From Udeniomyces pyricola (Eukaryota > Basidiomycota > Tremellomycetes > Cystofilobasidiales > Mrakiaceae): DNA of 64,000 nucleotides. Shown in pieces: positions 1 through 12,197 of the stretch (position 1 is the stretch's first letter; every line of letters begins with the position of its first letter). The translations under genes were made by a program, and so were the position numbers. The notes beneath the pieces were generated by a model, which was not told the origin of the DNA, ran no database searches, and worked only from the letters and a program-made list of their open reading frames with translations. The stretch is from positions 186,001-250,000 of the forward strand of contig BCIK01000011.1 in the NCBI GenBank assembly GCA_039545295.1. Reading direction: 5' to 3'.

Positions 1-449
1 AAAAGAAGACGCATGCATTGAGAAGAGGGGGTATCGATATGCAGCAGAAGGAGATGACAAGAAAAAAAAAAAAGCTGGATGGGACGGATCTTGTGGACGA
101 ATAGAATAGAGAACAAAGCACAAGAGCCAAGAATTAGAAGTAAAGAGGAAAACAAGGGAAAGCATCGCTAGGATGGTTGAGACGAGCTTCAAGGTGGTAA
201 GAGACGAAAGGGGGTCGTTATCGTGAACAAAGACAAGGGAAGAGAATGAGAGGAGGAAGGAGGGAAGGTGAAAACCAGAGCTGAATTCCTCAGCCGAGAT
301 AGGAGAAACGGAAAAAGCAAGAAAAGTTTGAGGATACAGCTGTTATGAACAAGATGCAAAAGCAATGGGAGGAAGAGAGTGAAATGAGACATCAAAGTCA
401 AGAGGAACAGCAAGGGAAAAAGAGGCACAAAAACGTCGAGGTTGAGGAG
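1..449. other. Flank without a recognisable gene
   Basis: This stretch lies downstream of the sirtuin stop codon, which is read on the minus strand at 450-452. It is purine-rich on the plus strand, with an A run near 62-72. That looks like the pyrimidine-rich 3' flank of the minus-strand gene. The short open frames here are low-complexity and match no family I recognise. Confidence 0.5.
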
Positions 450-3400
450 CTATTCGACGACGAGAGCGGTACTCTTTGTTGCTCCCAAGACGACCCTCAA
501 GCTTCGTCTCGCAGGGAGAGCCGTCGAAGCTTTGTGGTTGGTCTGCGTCGCGGTCTGCTTGGCGGTACTACCAGCAGCGGAAGCTTTCTTCACTGACGCC
601 TTCTTCTTTTCAACAGCTGGTGGAGCTTGTTCAACGGGGATGGGAGCAGGAGAGATGACAACAGGGGTGACGCTCCTTTTTGAACTGGGCTCGGCGATGA
701 TGCACTCATGAGGGTAGACGAAGGATGGAGTCGGTGAGGGTTGATCGGGCGTAACCTCGTCGAGGCAGGAAGCGATAGAGGAGAGGGAGGATGATTGTGC
801 GATGATCGTTGGAATTGGAGGTGTGATGCAAGCGGAAATGACGGTAGCCGTGGGAAGAGGTCTACTCTTTGCCTTGGGTTTCGGCTTGGCGGCCGTTTTC
901 GGTCGGCCTTTGACTTTGAGCGGCGCGGGAAGGGGAAGAATGGAAGAAGACTCGAGGGTAGAAACCGATGATACGACCTCTTTCATGGGGCTGTCGAAGC
1001 AATTGGGCACGTCAAGGTCATCTCGGCTGACGCGTGATGCTTCGTGACCGCGAGGTCGAATAGGGGAGGACAACAGGCCGAGGTCTTCTTTGATCATCTG
1101 ACTGGCATCGTCCGAAGTGGATGTTGAGGCGGGATAGGAAAAGAGAGCTGAAGCGGAAGGAAGTTGAGACAGAGGCAGACGAGGTCGTTTGTGTGTTGAT
1201 TGTGCAGATTGGTAGAAGGAGCTAGTTGGAGATGAGCTAGGGGAGGGCTTGGGACGTTTCGAAGGCGAGATAGAAGGGCCAGTCGAGATGTTGATGGCAG
1301 TTGTACAATCCGTGAATGTGAGCTCGCGTCGGGTCGGCAGGATGCTTGATCCAAAAACAGGGGAACCAAACGGAGTATAGTGAACTTGTGAGGGCCGAAG
1401 CGGGAGTGGAACCGTATGTATGTTTTGGGTCGGCGTCGTGGGCGTAGGTGTGGGCGTAGGCGAACGGGATCGACCAGAGTCTTGCGAAAGCGCCGGAAGA
1501 GAGGGCTGGGAAAGGGATAACAGTAGGTTGGCCTCCTGCGCGAGGGCAGGGTCGATGCTAACGGGAAGAGCTACAGACGCAGGCCAAGATGAAGGCTAGT
1601 TTTCAGCTTTGAACGAAATGTAAGAAGACATGACTAGTCTCACAAGATTCCCGCTCGTATCTGGACGAACCTTTTTTGTCAGCTTCTGCAGACTTTTTCC
1701 CTTCCGCCTTGGGTCCTTTCGACGCAACCGACTTGCCCACCTTGACTGCCTTAAGGCCCTTGACTTTCCCACCGACCGCATCCATCGACGACGCGTCAAG
1801 CGTGCCTTGCGTCTCCCAATCTCCCCTTCGAATCCGTTTCCAGTCCTCCTCACATTTGGCAACAAACCCATCGCACTCGCCCTCGACCCAGTAATCAAAC
1901 ACGCCCTCCCACTCCTTGCCACTCGGCGGCGTCTTGTTGACAAAGATGACCTTGCCCTTGCCCCCATTGGGCTTGGCGATAGTTGGGGATTGTGAGTGGA
2001 CAGCTCGAGCGAGTTCCTTGACGAGACGCTTGAGACCGTGGACCTTGAGCGACGTGCCGAGAACGAGAAGCAGATCTGGTGTACGCGAGATGTCATGAAC
2101 CTGAAGCGCACCGATAAGATCGCCGTTGGGATGGTTCTACAGGGATGGTCATGAATGCAAACACGTCAGTCATCAAAGACGCGAGGCGTGAGCCACGTCA
2201 CCATTATGTGGAAGAAAACGACTGTACATACCTCATCGTAGAGAACGATAGCGGGTCGCAAGACTCCACGCGTCAGCGCTCGTGCACCTCTCGAGACTCT
2301 TTCATCGACTGTACACGGAACAACGATGGGCAACATCATGAGTCGTTGACTTCAAATAGCTCCCCACACGCGCCATCGCGTCATCAATGAACTCACCTCG
2401 ATCCTGGCAAGCAGGGCAGTCCGGCGCGTCCCCCTCTCTAAAAGTAATAACGTAAGTCTCATTGAAATCGTAACTGGCCGCGCAGACGGTGCATCGAACG
2501 CGGTGGATGTCGCCATGAAGCTGGACGTTTTTGGTCAACTTCTTGTCCATCGTGACGCCGCAGGCCGACGAGGAGCTTTTAGATTTCGCCGGGCGCTTGT
2601 TGGGATGACGCGAGGGAGAAGAGGTGGTCGTGATAGACGAGGTCGAAGCTTGGGACGAGGGAAGCTCCAAGAATGACTGGGATGACACGGTGGGTGCGGT
2701 CGAGGCTTGCGAGCAACTTGGGAGGCAGTCTTGTCCCCATCCTTGCGATTGGGGCGCTCCTGCCGCCTCATTTAACGTGACTGCTCCTGCAATAGGGGCA
2801 TCAAGAAGAAGTTTCTCCTCCTTCACCTGATCATCCTGGGTCGAACTACACACCATGCCGACGCGTTTCTCCATGCCGTCGATGTTTTGAGTGTAAGACC
2901 GGAGGAGCTTGCCCTTCTCGTCGAGGCGTCGGATGAACTGATGCGTTCGCGACGGTTGAGCTTCCGAGACGGCAAGTTTGAGCTCGGCAATGAAGGAGTA
3001 GAAGAGCGAGGTCGTCTCGGCAGACCGAAAGAGGCTGGAGGAGAAAAGGTCCTTGCCCGAGACAAACGTCGACGGGTAGCGGGCTTTAACGAGGTTATAC
3101 AGCCCATCGGCCGAGCGAAAGTCCTGGGTTGCGGACAACGATGACAACGAGACGCGTCAGTAATTTCTTTGTTGAACGGTTCCGTATCATGTAGGCGAGG
3201 AAACAACAGTAGGTGCGAGCAGGTTGAAACAAGGCAGGAGTCACGAGGCGGCGGGCGTCAACCTCCCCTTCCTTGCCCACCCCCGTCCAAAGCACATCAT
3301 CACAAACTTCAGTCCCAAGTTGGTATCCCTCGAGCGGAATATCCCATCCATCTAAGCAGCTCAGATTAAGAGTACAACCCAACTCGAAACGCCTCCTTCA

Positions 3401-3757
3401 CAAATGGGGCAAGGAAAGGTAGCCAGCGTGCCGTGCTGCCCCTCGGCATGACACCCCCCCGTGCGACCATGATCCTCTGCGCCATGAGCTTGAGTGACCT
3501 CGGATCCATCCAACCATCCGCATGCGGCCGTCCACATACAGAAAACCCACTCCCAGCCTTTTCCGAGGTTTGTTCTGAAGACTCAAGACTGAACTCACAG
3601 GAATGCCACAACTGCAACTGATGCCTGCGCCGGTGACGACGATTGCCTTTTTGCTTCGGACGACGTCGGCGCAGACGGCTGTGAGCGCGCGGCGGAGGGA
3701 GATCTCGTCGGGTTCGAGATTGGGCTCGAGGAGACGAGCGAGTGGGAGTGTGATCAT
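450..3757 (-). CDS. hst4: NAD-dependent histone deacetylase, Hst3/Hst4-type sirtuin
   Basis: Five exons on the minus strand: 3757-3599, 3123-2397, 2308-2232, 2136-1644 and 1570-450. Phases agree and give 858 residues. The sirtuin core is clear: NAD-binding GAGIS (about residues 43-47) leads across an intron into DFRSADGLY. QNID is at about 132-135, the catalytic LHG at about 255, two CxxC zinc pairs follow (RCTVC and DCPAC), and GTSLKVHGLKRLVKELA is at about 346-362. This last motif is typical of the Hst3/Hst4 class, which in yeasts removes acetyl from histone H3 lysine 56 in chromatin after replication; that role is inferred from family. About 120 residues, Ser-rich in part, separate QNID from LHG. 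The last exon adds about 370 Ser/Pro/Lys-rich residues, probably disordered. The start was chosen because the methionine at 3757 heads the conserved frame. The first intron is unusually long (475 bases). Confidence 0.9.
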
Positions 3758-4720
3758 CCTCGCGGGAGGGAGGAGAAGGAGGGGGAGGAGAAGGTGGAGG
3801 TGGCAATGACGATGGGAATGAGGGCGCGCAGGGATGGGTTGAGGAAGAGGGAAGGATTGGACAAGAGGGGGACGATGATCGATTGAGCGTGAGGTTGCTT
3901 TGGCTTGTTGCCTCCAGAGGAGGAGGCCAGACGACGGCGCGCGGCATTGGACGACGACGACGACGTCAGATAGTCTCATCTCCCAACACGAGTCATACCG
4001 CCATCAAATTTTTTTATTTCTTTAGGTCGGAGGCCATACCAGTGGCCTTGTCATCATACCCTCCAGAGTTATCTCTTCAAATCCACTGTTCTCTCGAGGT
4101 CGTGCCATTGTATAATCGTGCGTCGTTCCGCGCGCTACAGCGTGCATGATCCGAATCGATCACTGCGCTGCTGGCCTCGATCGGTTCGAGGGCAAGAGAG
4201 TAACAGACCTGCAGATATAAACACCACAATGCTGTCAACCTACCGGATCGAATCAAGCTGGTCATGTCTGAGTTTCAAGATGAGCGATGTGATGAACTGG
4301 TGACTGGCAACATGCAAGGCTGCTGCTGGCTGAAATCGTCGGCTCAGCTGATTATCGATCGGGTGGGTCCCTGCAGGACAAGACCGAAACGCTCCTCTCC
4401 TGCAGTCGCCGGCCGCGGGGGAACGGATCTGCAGCTTCAGGATGTAGATCTGACGCGCCGGTCGTCCTCTTCCAAGATCACACAAATCAGCCGTGTATCC
4501 ACGAAATCTTGTCAGGGTAATCACACGAAGAGATGTGTTTGGCGTTGAAGGAAAGCACACTGCGGACCGATCATGTACGTCGCGTTGACAAGTCGATCGA
4601 TGCTGTATAAACGATGCAGTTATAAGTTGATGACGATGCAACATGAGTGTCGTCTTGTCCCAAACCCATATCACCACATCCACTCGACATAGTCTTTCCC
4701 CTCCCTTTCTTCGCGCACAT
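3758..4720. promoter_or_regulatory. Divergent intergenic region, sirtuin / CIA1
   Basis: About 960 bases separate the sirtuin start (minus strand) from the CIA1 start (plus strand), so both upstream regions lie here. Short open frames on both strands have no family match and look like chance. I see no clear TATA box or operator, and the promoter role is inferred from gene orientation only. Confidence 0.4.
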
Positions 4721-6805
4721 ATGTATCCTTCTCCGGAGCTCGTAGCCGAATTACCAGGTCACTCAACCTCTCCCCGCTCACTCTCTTCTGAATAATGACA
4801 TCTCAAAGACTCATCTCAAAGACCCCTTTGGTTCCGTCCCAATCTCTCCCTTCCTTGCTTCCTTCACATATCTTCCTTCCTTCTTATGCTCTTACCCTCA
4901 TCCACCACCTCACAGGCCACACCGATCGATGCTGGTCTGTCACCTGGTCTCCGACCGATCCCCTTCTCGCATCTTGCTCGACAGACAAGACCGTTCGGAT
5001 GTATCGCCTCCGGAAGGATGGTGCAGGACACGTCAAGTTTGATTTGGAATCCAGCATCGCGACAGGTTCGCACCCCAAAGAAGCTCCCCTCTTTCGTCTT
5101 CCTTTCTTGCTTATATCCTATTTAAGGGAAACCCTTGGAGGCTCACACCATGTTTCTCAATCAATCCTCCTACACTCCCTTGATCCCTGATCTCCTTCTC
5201 CTTCCAAACCCTACCTTAGGTCACAGCCGAACACTTCGTCAAATCGCCTTCTCCCCCAACGGTCGTTCTCTCGCCACTGCCTCCTTTGACGCCACTGTCG
5301 GTATCTGGGAACGCATCGACGACGACCAAGGACCCTCCGACGATGGCGGAGGAGAGAAGGAATGGGAATGCGTCAGCACGTTGGAAGGTCATGATTCGGA
5401 ATGCAAGTGTGTTGCGTGGAGCGCGAGTGGAGGGTTGTTGGCGAGTTGTAGTAGGGATAAAAGTGTCTGGGTTTGGGAAGGTGAGTTTGGTTGGGTTGAC
5501 ACCGGAGAAGATATAAGTTGGGTTATGGAAGGTTGAGAGGTTTCGAGGTCTTTGAATGAAAGAGAAATGGATTTCACGCAGCTGACATCTTGTCGCTACC
5601 CTTGGTGTGATTGATGATCATGACAATCTTCCGTTCCATCTCAATACCCGATCCTTTCCCCTCCTTCTCCCAGTTCAACCCGATTCGGATTTCGAATGCC
5701 TCTCCGTCCTGATGGAACACACCCAAGACGTCAAGTACCTCGCTTTCCATCCTCACGAAGAGATCCTCGCTACCGCTTCTTACGACGACACCATCCTGCT
5801 TCTCTCCGACGATCCCCAATCCGATTGGTCTCCCTTCCAAACCCTCAAGAAACATGAGGGCACGGTGTGGAGTCTGGCGTTCAGTCCGTGTGGGAAGTGG
5901 TTGGCGAGTGCCGGGGATGGAGGGGAGATTAGGGTTTGGGAGAGGAGTTTGGAAGGTGGGATAGAGGCGTTGTGGAAGGAAGTCGTCGTTCAGAGAGTCA
6001 GTAGGAACGATCTCCCCCTCCCTCCCCTTCCCTTCGCTATGTACTCTTGTTTGCTGCATCAGGGGAAGCAAGTTGTCTTCCTGTGATTCCAGGATGCAAA
6101 AAGGGAGAGAACGTGAGAGTGTGTATGATGAGTGTATGTATACCAACTAACTCCTTATCCCCCGTCTGTCTTTCCATTTCCTTTCCCGTTTCGCATGTCC
6201 GTTCGTTATTTAGGACGCTCATTCGAGAACGATCTACTCACTCTCGTGGTCGCCAACGAACTCGGCAGGAAAGAGCGATGGGGTTGGCCGATTGGCGTCC
6301 GCTGGCGGAGACGGCCGAATATGTATCTGGCAAATGGTTCGTCTTTTAAGAAGAAGGCAAAAAAAAAAAAAAAAAAAAAACCTCCTTCCACGGCTCGCCT
6401 CGTTTCTTTCATTTCTTTCTTTTGTCTTGGGTTTTTTTTTTTTTTTGGTTCTGGGTGTTGTTCCATTACGTTTCTTAGATTCGACAGCTTGTGCGCCTCA
6501 CGGATCTAACCCCTCCTTACCCTCTCTCTCTCTCTCTCTTTCTTTCCTCGCTTTCTCCTTCCCAACTCTCAAAACTTCAACTCTCCCTTTGACCTGCCTC
6601 CCCCCCTCTCAAAAAAAAAAACCTCCAGTCGAAAGCCACTCCAACTTCCGGCTTAAGCATGGATCTCATCGCTCGCGTCTTGGACGCGCACGGAGTGAGC
6701 GACGTCAACAGCGTCAGTTGGTGTCCGACCTCAACGGGCGAAGGCCTCTTGGCGAGCGGAGGTGATGATGGACTCGTCAAGGTTTGGAACGTTGATGCCA
6801 TCTGA
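4721..6805 (+). CDS. CIA1: Cytosolic iron-sulfur assembly WD40 protein Cia1
   Basis: Six exons: 4721-4757, 4916-5065, 5220-5480, 5674-5996, 6214-6336 and 6629-6805, giving 356 residues, the usual size for Cia1/CIAO1. The protein starts [19 protein letters not shown], matching the Cia1 N-terminus. It then forms seven WD repeats, with signatures such as [55 protein letters not shown] and [12 protein letters not shown], and ends [15 protein letters not shown]. Cia1 is the scaffold of the targeting complex (with Cia2 and Mms19) that passes iron-sulfur clusters to cytosolic and nuclear enzymes. The short first exon is certain because only that start joins in phase to GHTDR. The fourth donor is gtcagt rather than the stronger-looking gtagga four bases on, because only gtcagt keeps the frame. 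Intron 5 carries long A and T runs. Confidence 0.93.
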
Positions 6806-6815
6806 GAATTTTAGA

Positions 6816-6835
6816 TCATATATATATATATATAT
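6816..6835. repeat. TA microsatellite
   Basis: A short (TA)n run directly downstream of the CIA1 stop codon, inside the 211-base convergent spacer before the ketopantoate reductase gene. It may be part of the CIA1 3' untranslated region or polyadenylation signal. That reading is inference. Confidence 0.6.
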
Positions 6836-7016
6836 CGATATTGTTGATTAGGAAGCTAGGGTGGTTGTTTTGAGAAAAAGGAGACGTTTCTGAATGTTGA
6901 TGATGTTGGATTGGGAGCGCTTCCTGGAATTATCTTTGTTAATGCGATCCTGAAAAGTTGCCCCTCCTCCCTCCCCCTTCCCCCTCTCCCCTCTCACATG
7001 TTACAAGTCGTTTCTT

Positions 7017-8612
7017 TCATTCTATCGATTTCCCTCTAGTCATCACTTTCAACGCCCTCATGAGGTCCTCCAGTTCCATGATCCCCACTTCATCCCCTTG
7101 TGCTCCACTCTTCCCTTCTTTCCTCTCTGCTATCATCTGTCCTTCTTCCTTCCCACCCTCTTCCCTCTTCTTCAGCCTCTTCTTTTCCCGACTCCTCTCC
7201 TCCACAAGCCTCACCAATCCCTCATGAACCGGCACATTCACTCCCCAATCCTTCGCTCGTCTCACCACTTCGCCATTAATAAACTGAATCTCTGAATCCC
7301 TTCCCTGATCGAGATCTTGAAGCATGCTACTCCGGTTCGAGCTCGTTTTCCCTGCGAGTTCCACGACGGCTTGGACGAGATCGTCGGTATTGGCAAAGAA
7401 GGCGAGGGGATTTGAAGCAGAGAGGGGTGAGGTGGGAAGGGGAAGGGAAGGGGACCAAGTTGGATCGACTGAAGCGACATCGAGGATCTCTGACGCGAGA
7501 GTTTGGAGGAGAGGTAGGAACTTGGGACATGTCAACGCGCCATTGGAGATTGAGAGAAGGGCGGTGAGAGGGTTGATGAGGCTGTTGAGGGCGAGTTTTC
7601 GGAGGAGAAGAGGGGTGAGTGTAGGGTAAGGGAGATGGGTTGGATCAAGGTGGGTGAGAGATGATAGGAGGGTAAGAGTCGTGGTGAGACTATCGGACAT
7701 CAGATCAGGGACGGTTTCTGAGTGGGACGACGAGGAGTTTATTGTTGGATCGATAAGAGGATTTAAACTCGATAACGTGGATGGTTTGGGGGTTGAGACG
7801 GTCGTTTGAGGTACAATAGCGAATTGAAGGTTACCGATGCCTTCGTGGACGACATCGAACCCTCCGCGTTTCATCCTGACTCCATGGGTCGTCGTTCCCA
7901 CGATGAACCTCGGTCGACTCTCGTGTTTGACAAAGACGTCTTTGATGAGCTGATCGACGACGCCGACGCCGTTGTGGAGGAGGAAAACGGTGGAGGCTTG
8001 AGTGAGACGCGGGGAGAGTTGGGCGAGGGCTGGGAGAATGGAGGGGCATTTGAGGGTCGTCCAGAGGTGGGTTATCGGGGTGTTGGGAAGAGCGTAGACC
8101 GTAGATTCGGGTTCAGAATGAAGAGTTTCGATAGAGTCGATGGAAGCTGTCAAAGGAGGGGAGGAGGCAGAGGGTGGATAGGTGACCCGAAGGGTGGCGG
8201 GTGGACGAGGAGACGAGGTGGACGAAAGTGGGGAGGCCGAGCGAGAAGAAGTCAAAGGAGCATTCAGGAAGGATTGTCTGGCTGCGTCGTCTTTGAGGAC
8301 AATGGTTAGGGGTAGTGTCGGATGAGCACGGCGGAGATGGGTGGCGACAAGTGTTCCGACTGAACCTAGACCGCTATTGAAAAAGATGAGCGTGAGTGAG
8401 CATAGATTGACGTCATAGTGTGGAAACGAAAGGGAGAAGAAGACACAGTCAGAAAGAGGAGATCGTATATCGTTAGAGGGAGTGCGTCGTCGACAATGTG
8501 ATGGAATGGAGTGACAGAAGAGGGTTGTTGGTTAGATGAGAATGATGCGAAAGGGTGAGTTGGTAGTGGTTGGAATGAGATGCTAGATATCGTACAGGAG
8601 ATGAACAGCCAT
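7017..8612 (-). CDS. PAN5: 2-dehydropantoate 2-reductase (ketopantoate reductase)
   Basis: Two exons on the minus strand: a 17-base first exon 8612-8596 and a long second exon 8373-7017, giving 457 residues. Joining them creates MAVHLLGLGSVGTL, the GxGxxG nucleotide-binding turn expected at the start of this family. The middle has QLIKDVFVKH and a conserved VGTTTHGVR stretch. The C-terminal domain has KLALNSLINPLTALL followed by NGALT, the family signature carrying the catalytic lysine and the asparagine. The enzyme reduces ketopantoate to pantoate with NADPH on the way to pantothenate and coenzyme A. At 457 residues it is longer than the usual 300-400. The extra length is Ser/Thr/Pro-rich stretches around residues 40-70 and 190-215 and a Lys/Glu-rich tail. 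It could instead be a paralogue with another 2-keto acid substrate, since the fold alone does not settle substrate. Confidence 0.88.
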
Positions 8613-9008
8613 GCTTGATTAATTGTCGATCGCTCACGCGAGTAAGTGAGTGCAAGAGTGACGAAACGCCTGTTGCCAGAGCTGAGATGCAGGATGAGGC
8701 GTATATGGATATCTATACGAGGTCAGTCATCCACATAGGTCGCGGCGGAGGTGAGGCAATCGGACTTGAGCGCGTGAGAGAGATTGATGGATTCTAAGAG
8801 AGAGCAAAGGCGAACTTGAACCTGCAGGCGAGGTCGGCAATTTACTGTTACTTGGTTACTTGGTTACTTGGCCCTGTCCTCCCTCCCGCAAGTCGATCCA
8901 TTCATCCTCCTTCCGGTCCTCATCATCATCGATCCTCCTCCTGCCTCCATATCTCCCTTCGCGTTTCAACGACAACGACAACCTCCCTAATCAATTCGAA
9001 TCGGCCTC
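8613..9008. promoter_or_regulatory. Divergent intergenic region, PAN5 / SMC6
   Basis: About 400 bases hold both upstream regions. The only distinct element is three perfect tandem copies of the 8-mer GTTACTTG at 8847-8870, about 140 bases before the SMC6 start. The promoter role is inferred from orientation. Confidence 0.4.
8847..8870 (+). repeat. Three tandem copies of GTTACTTG
   Basis: Three exact, head-to-tail copies of an 8-base unit lie upstream of SMC6. The unit is unlike the CT, TA and homopolymer repeats elsewhere in the window. It could be a binding-site array or a chance short tandem repeat; nothing here decides. Confidence 0.75.
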
Positions 9009-12000
9009 ATGGCCAAACGAATCCATTCCGATCAGCAAAACGGTCCTTCGTCATCCGTACGCGTCCATGCCTCAAGCCAACCCATCCACGCGTCGCCGTC
9101 TCAATCCATTCCTCGCGTCGCCGTTCTGATAAAGCTCCCTGACCCTCTGCGTCATTCCCCTCCCTTGGCCATTCATCCACCCATACATCCCTACTTACAT
9201 TGTCCTGTTCACCCGTCTTTGACCCTAGCAGAAAAAGGCTCGCCACGCTACCCAAGATGAAAGCGAAGAGGACGATGCCTCCGACGACCCTAACGTCAAC
9301 GGCGGTCAGGACAGCGACGCTGACGACGATGCGCGTCAGCTCAAGGAAGATATCGAACGCGACATTCGTGGGACCGACAAGATCGTCGGAGTAAGCCCTC
9401 TCCTTCTCCTTTCCGTCTTCTTGACGATGAGCCGCCATCAAGATGAGCCTATCATCCTAACCTTTCATCTAAACTTGTGTGCATCTTGATAGAACGTTGC
9501 AGAGTGTGGCGTCATCACCAAGATTGAGCTCTTCAACTTCATGTGCCATCCAAGACTAGAGTAAGTCAAGTCGCGTCGTTGCTTGGACTCATGACTTTCG
9601 CTTTGCGTCATGTTCACTACTAGGCGGCAGTCGATACATCATCGACAAATGACTGACGCGACGGTCTTCATGCCATGCCTACTTGCACCAGAGTCAAGCT
9701 TGGTCCCCAGATCAACTTCCTTACAGGTCACAACGGAAGTAGGTTCTATTCCTCTCGATGCTGCGCATCTAACGCGAAAGCTTCCGATCGACGCTGATTT
9801 TTTTTTATATTGATACATGCTGATTGATAGGTGGCAAATCGGCCGTCCTGACCGCGCTGACGGTTGCTTTGGGAGCCAAGGCGAGCACAACCGGTCGAGG
9901 GTCGGGCATCAAGGGTTTCATCCGAGATGGCCAGCAGTGCGTTCAGCTATCATGAACCTCTCACTCTTTCGCTCATATCTCTGATGGCAAGCTACCCTCT
10001 CACGCTTTCTGAACGTTACTCGCGCAATCTTAGGCTCTGTGAGATTCACGTCTACATCAAGAACAAGGGACCCGAGGCGTACCAGCCTCACATCTTTGGG
10101 CCCGAGATCCTTGTCGAGCGAGCCATGTCGAGGGAAGGTCAGGGTGGGTACAAAATCAAGTCGACCCTCCACAAGCCACCCAAGACCATCTCAACCAAGA
10201 GGGAGGAGCTCGATCGCATCCTGGATCACCTCAACATTCAGGTTCGTCAAGCGATCGTCGTGGGCGCGTGATCTAATTTCAGGCGTGTGTGTTCCGAGTC
10301 GGTTCTTCATATATCTGGAAGCTGACTTGTCACTTCTCGAATTCGTCCGGTAGATTGATAACCCTATCAATGTCCTTTCTCAAGACTCCGCTCGAGCGTT
10401 CCTTACCAAAGCCGATGGCAAGTCCAAATACGAGGTCAGTAATGCCTGCTGGCTGCTCATCAAGTTTGCTCCAGGGGCTCAAGTTGTCCTAGCTGACCTC
10501 TCTGGCGTGAAACCCTCATCCTCGTGCTATTTTAGTTCTTCATGCGGGGCACTCAGCTTCAACAACTCAGCTTGGAATACTACGAGGTCCGCGTCAACCT
10601 CGATCTCATTCTGGCCGCGCTCAAGCAAAAGGAATCTGTGTTGCCAGAGATGAAGCACGCTGTCGAGGCGGCCAAAAAGACGGTTGAAAAGGCCAACATC
10701 TCCCACAACTTGCAACAGAAGAAGCTGGACCTCGAAGCCGAGAGCGCTTGGGCTTTCCTCACAGAGAAGGAGGACGAGGTGGCATCGCTCGAGCGCGAGG
10801 CGGATCAAGGTCGCCGACGACTCGTCAAGATTGAGTCGAGGATCCAAGAGCTGCAGGCCACGACTGAGACAACAAGAGCAGAGATTACCGAGGCTGAAGA
10901 GAATAAAGCGACGTATGCCAACTCGATCCAACCGACCAAGGACAAGTTGGCCGAGGTCGTGGCCACTATCAAGGATTACGACAGGAGTATCCGGGACCTT
11001 CGTGTTCGTCGTTTTTTTTTCTTCTTTTTTTTTCCGTCGAGTCGCTCTATACGCCCAGTCGTCGTTGAACCCGCTTACTTACCGTTGGTTTGACGCGAGT
11101 GGTTGCAGCCGGAGCGTAACGAGATGCTTCAACAGATCCAACAGGCTCAGGCTTCGTCTCAAGGCTTCCGAAACACGATCGAAGTCGAAACGGCAAAGTT
11201 GCAGGCTGACAAATCGGAAGAGCGACAGCGGCATGCGGCGAACATCGAGGTTTGTCCATCTTCCATCCGGAATTGACGCCTTCGTTGCCGTCGGTCGCTC
11301 AGTGGTGGTCGTGTTCTCACAACCTTGCTTCCATCTCGTTCATCCGGCCAGAAAATCGAGCATATCATTCAAAAGATCGAAACTCAACTTCCCATTAGCG
11401 AGGCGGTCGTCGCGGAGCAAGACATGCAGCGTAATGCGTACCGCGATCAAATCAACATGGTTTCCCAGGAGCAGAGTCAGCTTCAAAGCCAACTTGGCCG
11501 AGCCAAAGCCATTTGCCATGCTGCTGAGCAAGCCCAAAGCGGTGGACCTCTGGCTCCTTATGGTGAGCAGTTGGAGCAGCTGATTCATCGCATCAACAGC
11601 TCGCGCTGGCATGGCATGACGCCGCTTGGACCGCTCGGGTTACACGTTAAGCTGGCCGACCCAAAATGGGTCAAGCTCGTCGAGGCCAACTTGGGTGCGT
11701 TCATGTCGAGTTTCGCCATCACAAATGGAGCCGATTTGGCCCCGCTCAAGAAAATTTTCGCCGAGGCGGCCCGACAAGGCTCGTGAGTGGTTTTCTTATT
11801 CCTTATCCGTCTTACTCTCGCTTGTCTGGTTTTCTTGTTGTTTCTTGATGCCACGTGGCACTGTAGCTCATAGACATCTCTGCTCATCGGTCTTCTTTGT
11901 TTGACGTGGAGCAGGAGGTTCCGAGTCGGCTCACCGTCTATCATCATCTTCAAGCCTGATCCAACCAAAGACATCTCCAGCGGAGATCTCGGTCGTCAAG

Positions 12001-12166
12001 GCTACCAAACCCTCATGTCTCTTCTTCACGTGCGTACGCTTGATCCTGAGACGGACTGAACGATAGCCTTCATGTAGATTCGACAAGTCGGACATGGAAC
12101 CTAATCCTTCCCCTTCCATCGCTTCATGTCCGATCCGTTGGTCTGACCATCTCCTCTCGGACAATC

Positions 12167-12197
<31 letters not shown>

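Noticed and set aside
9009..9260. Uninterrupted SMC6 first exon of 83 codons
   Set aside because: It reads into a Pro/His-rich chance frame; splicing 9056 to 9232 restores an acidic Smc6-like N-tail in the right phase.
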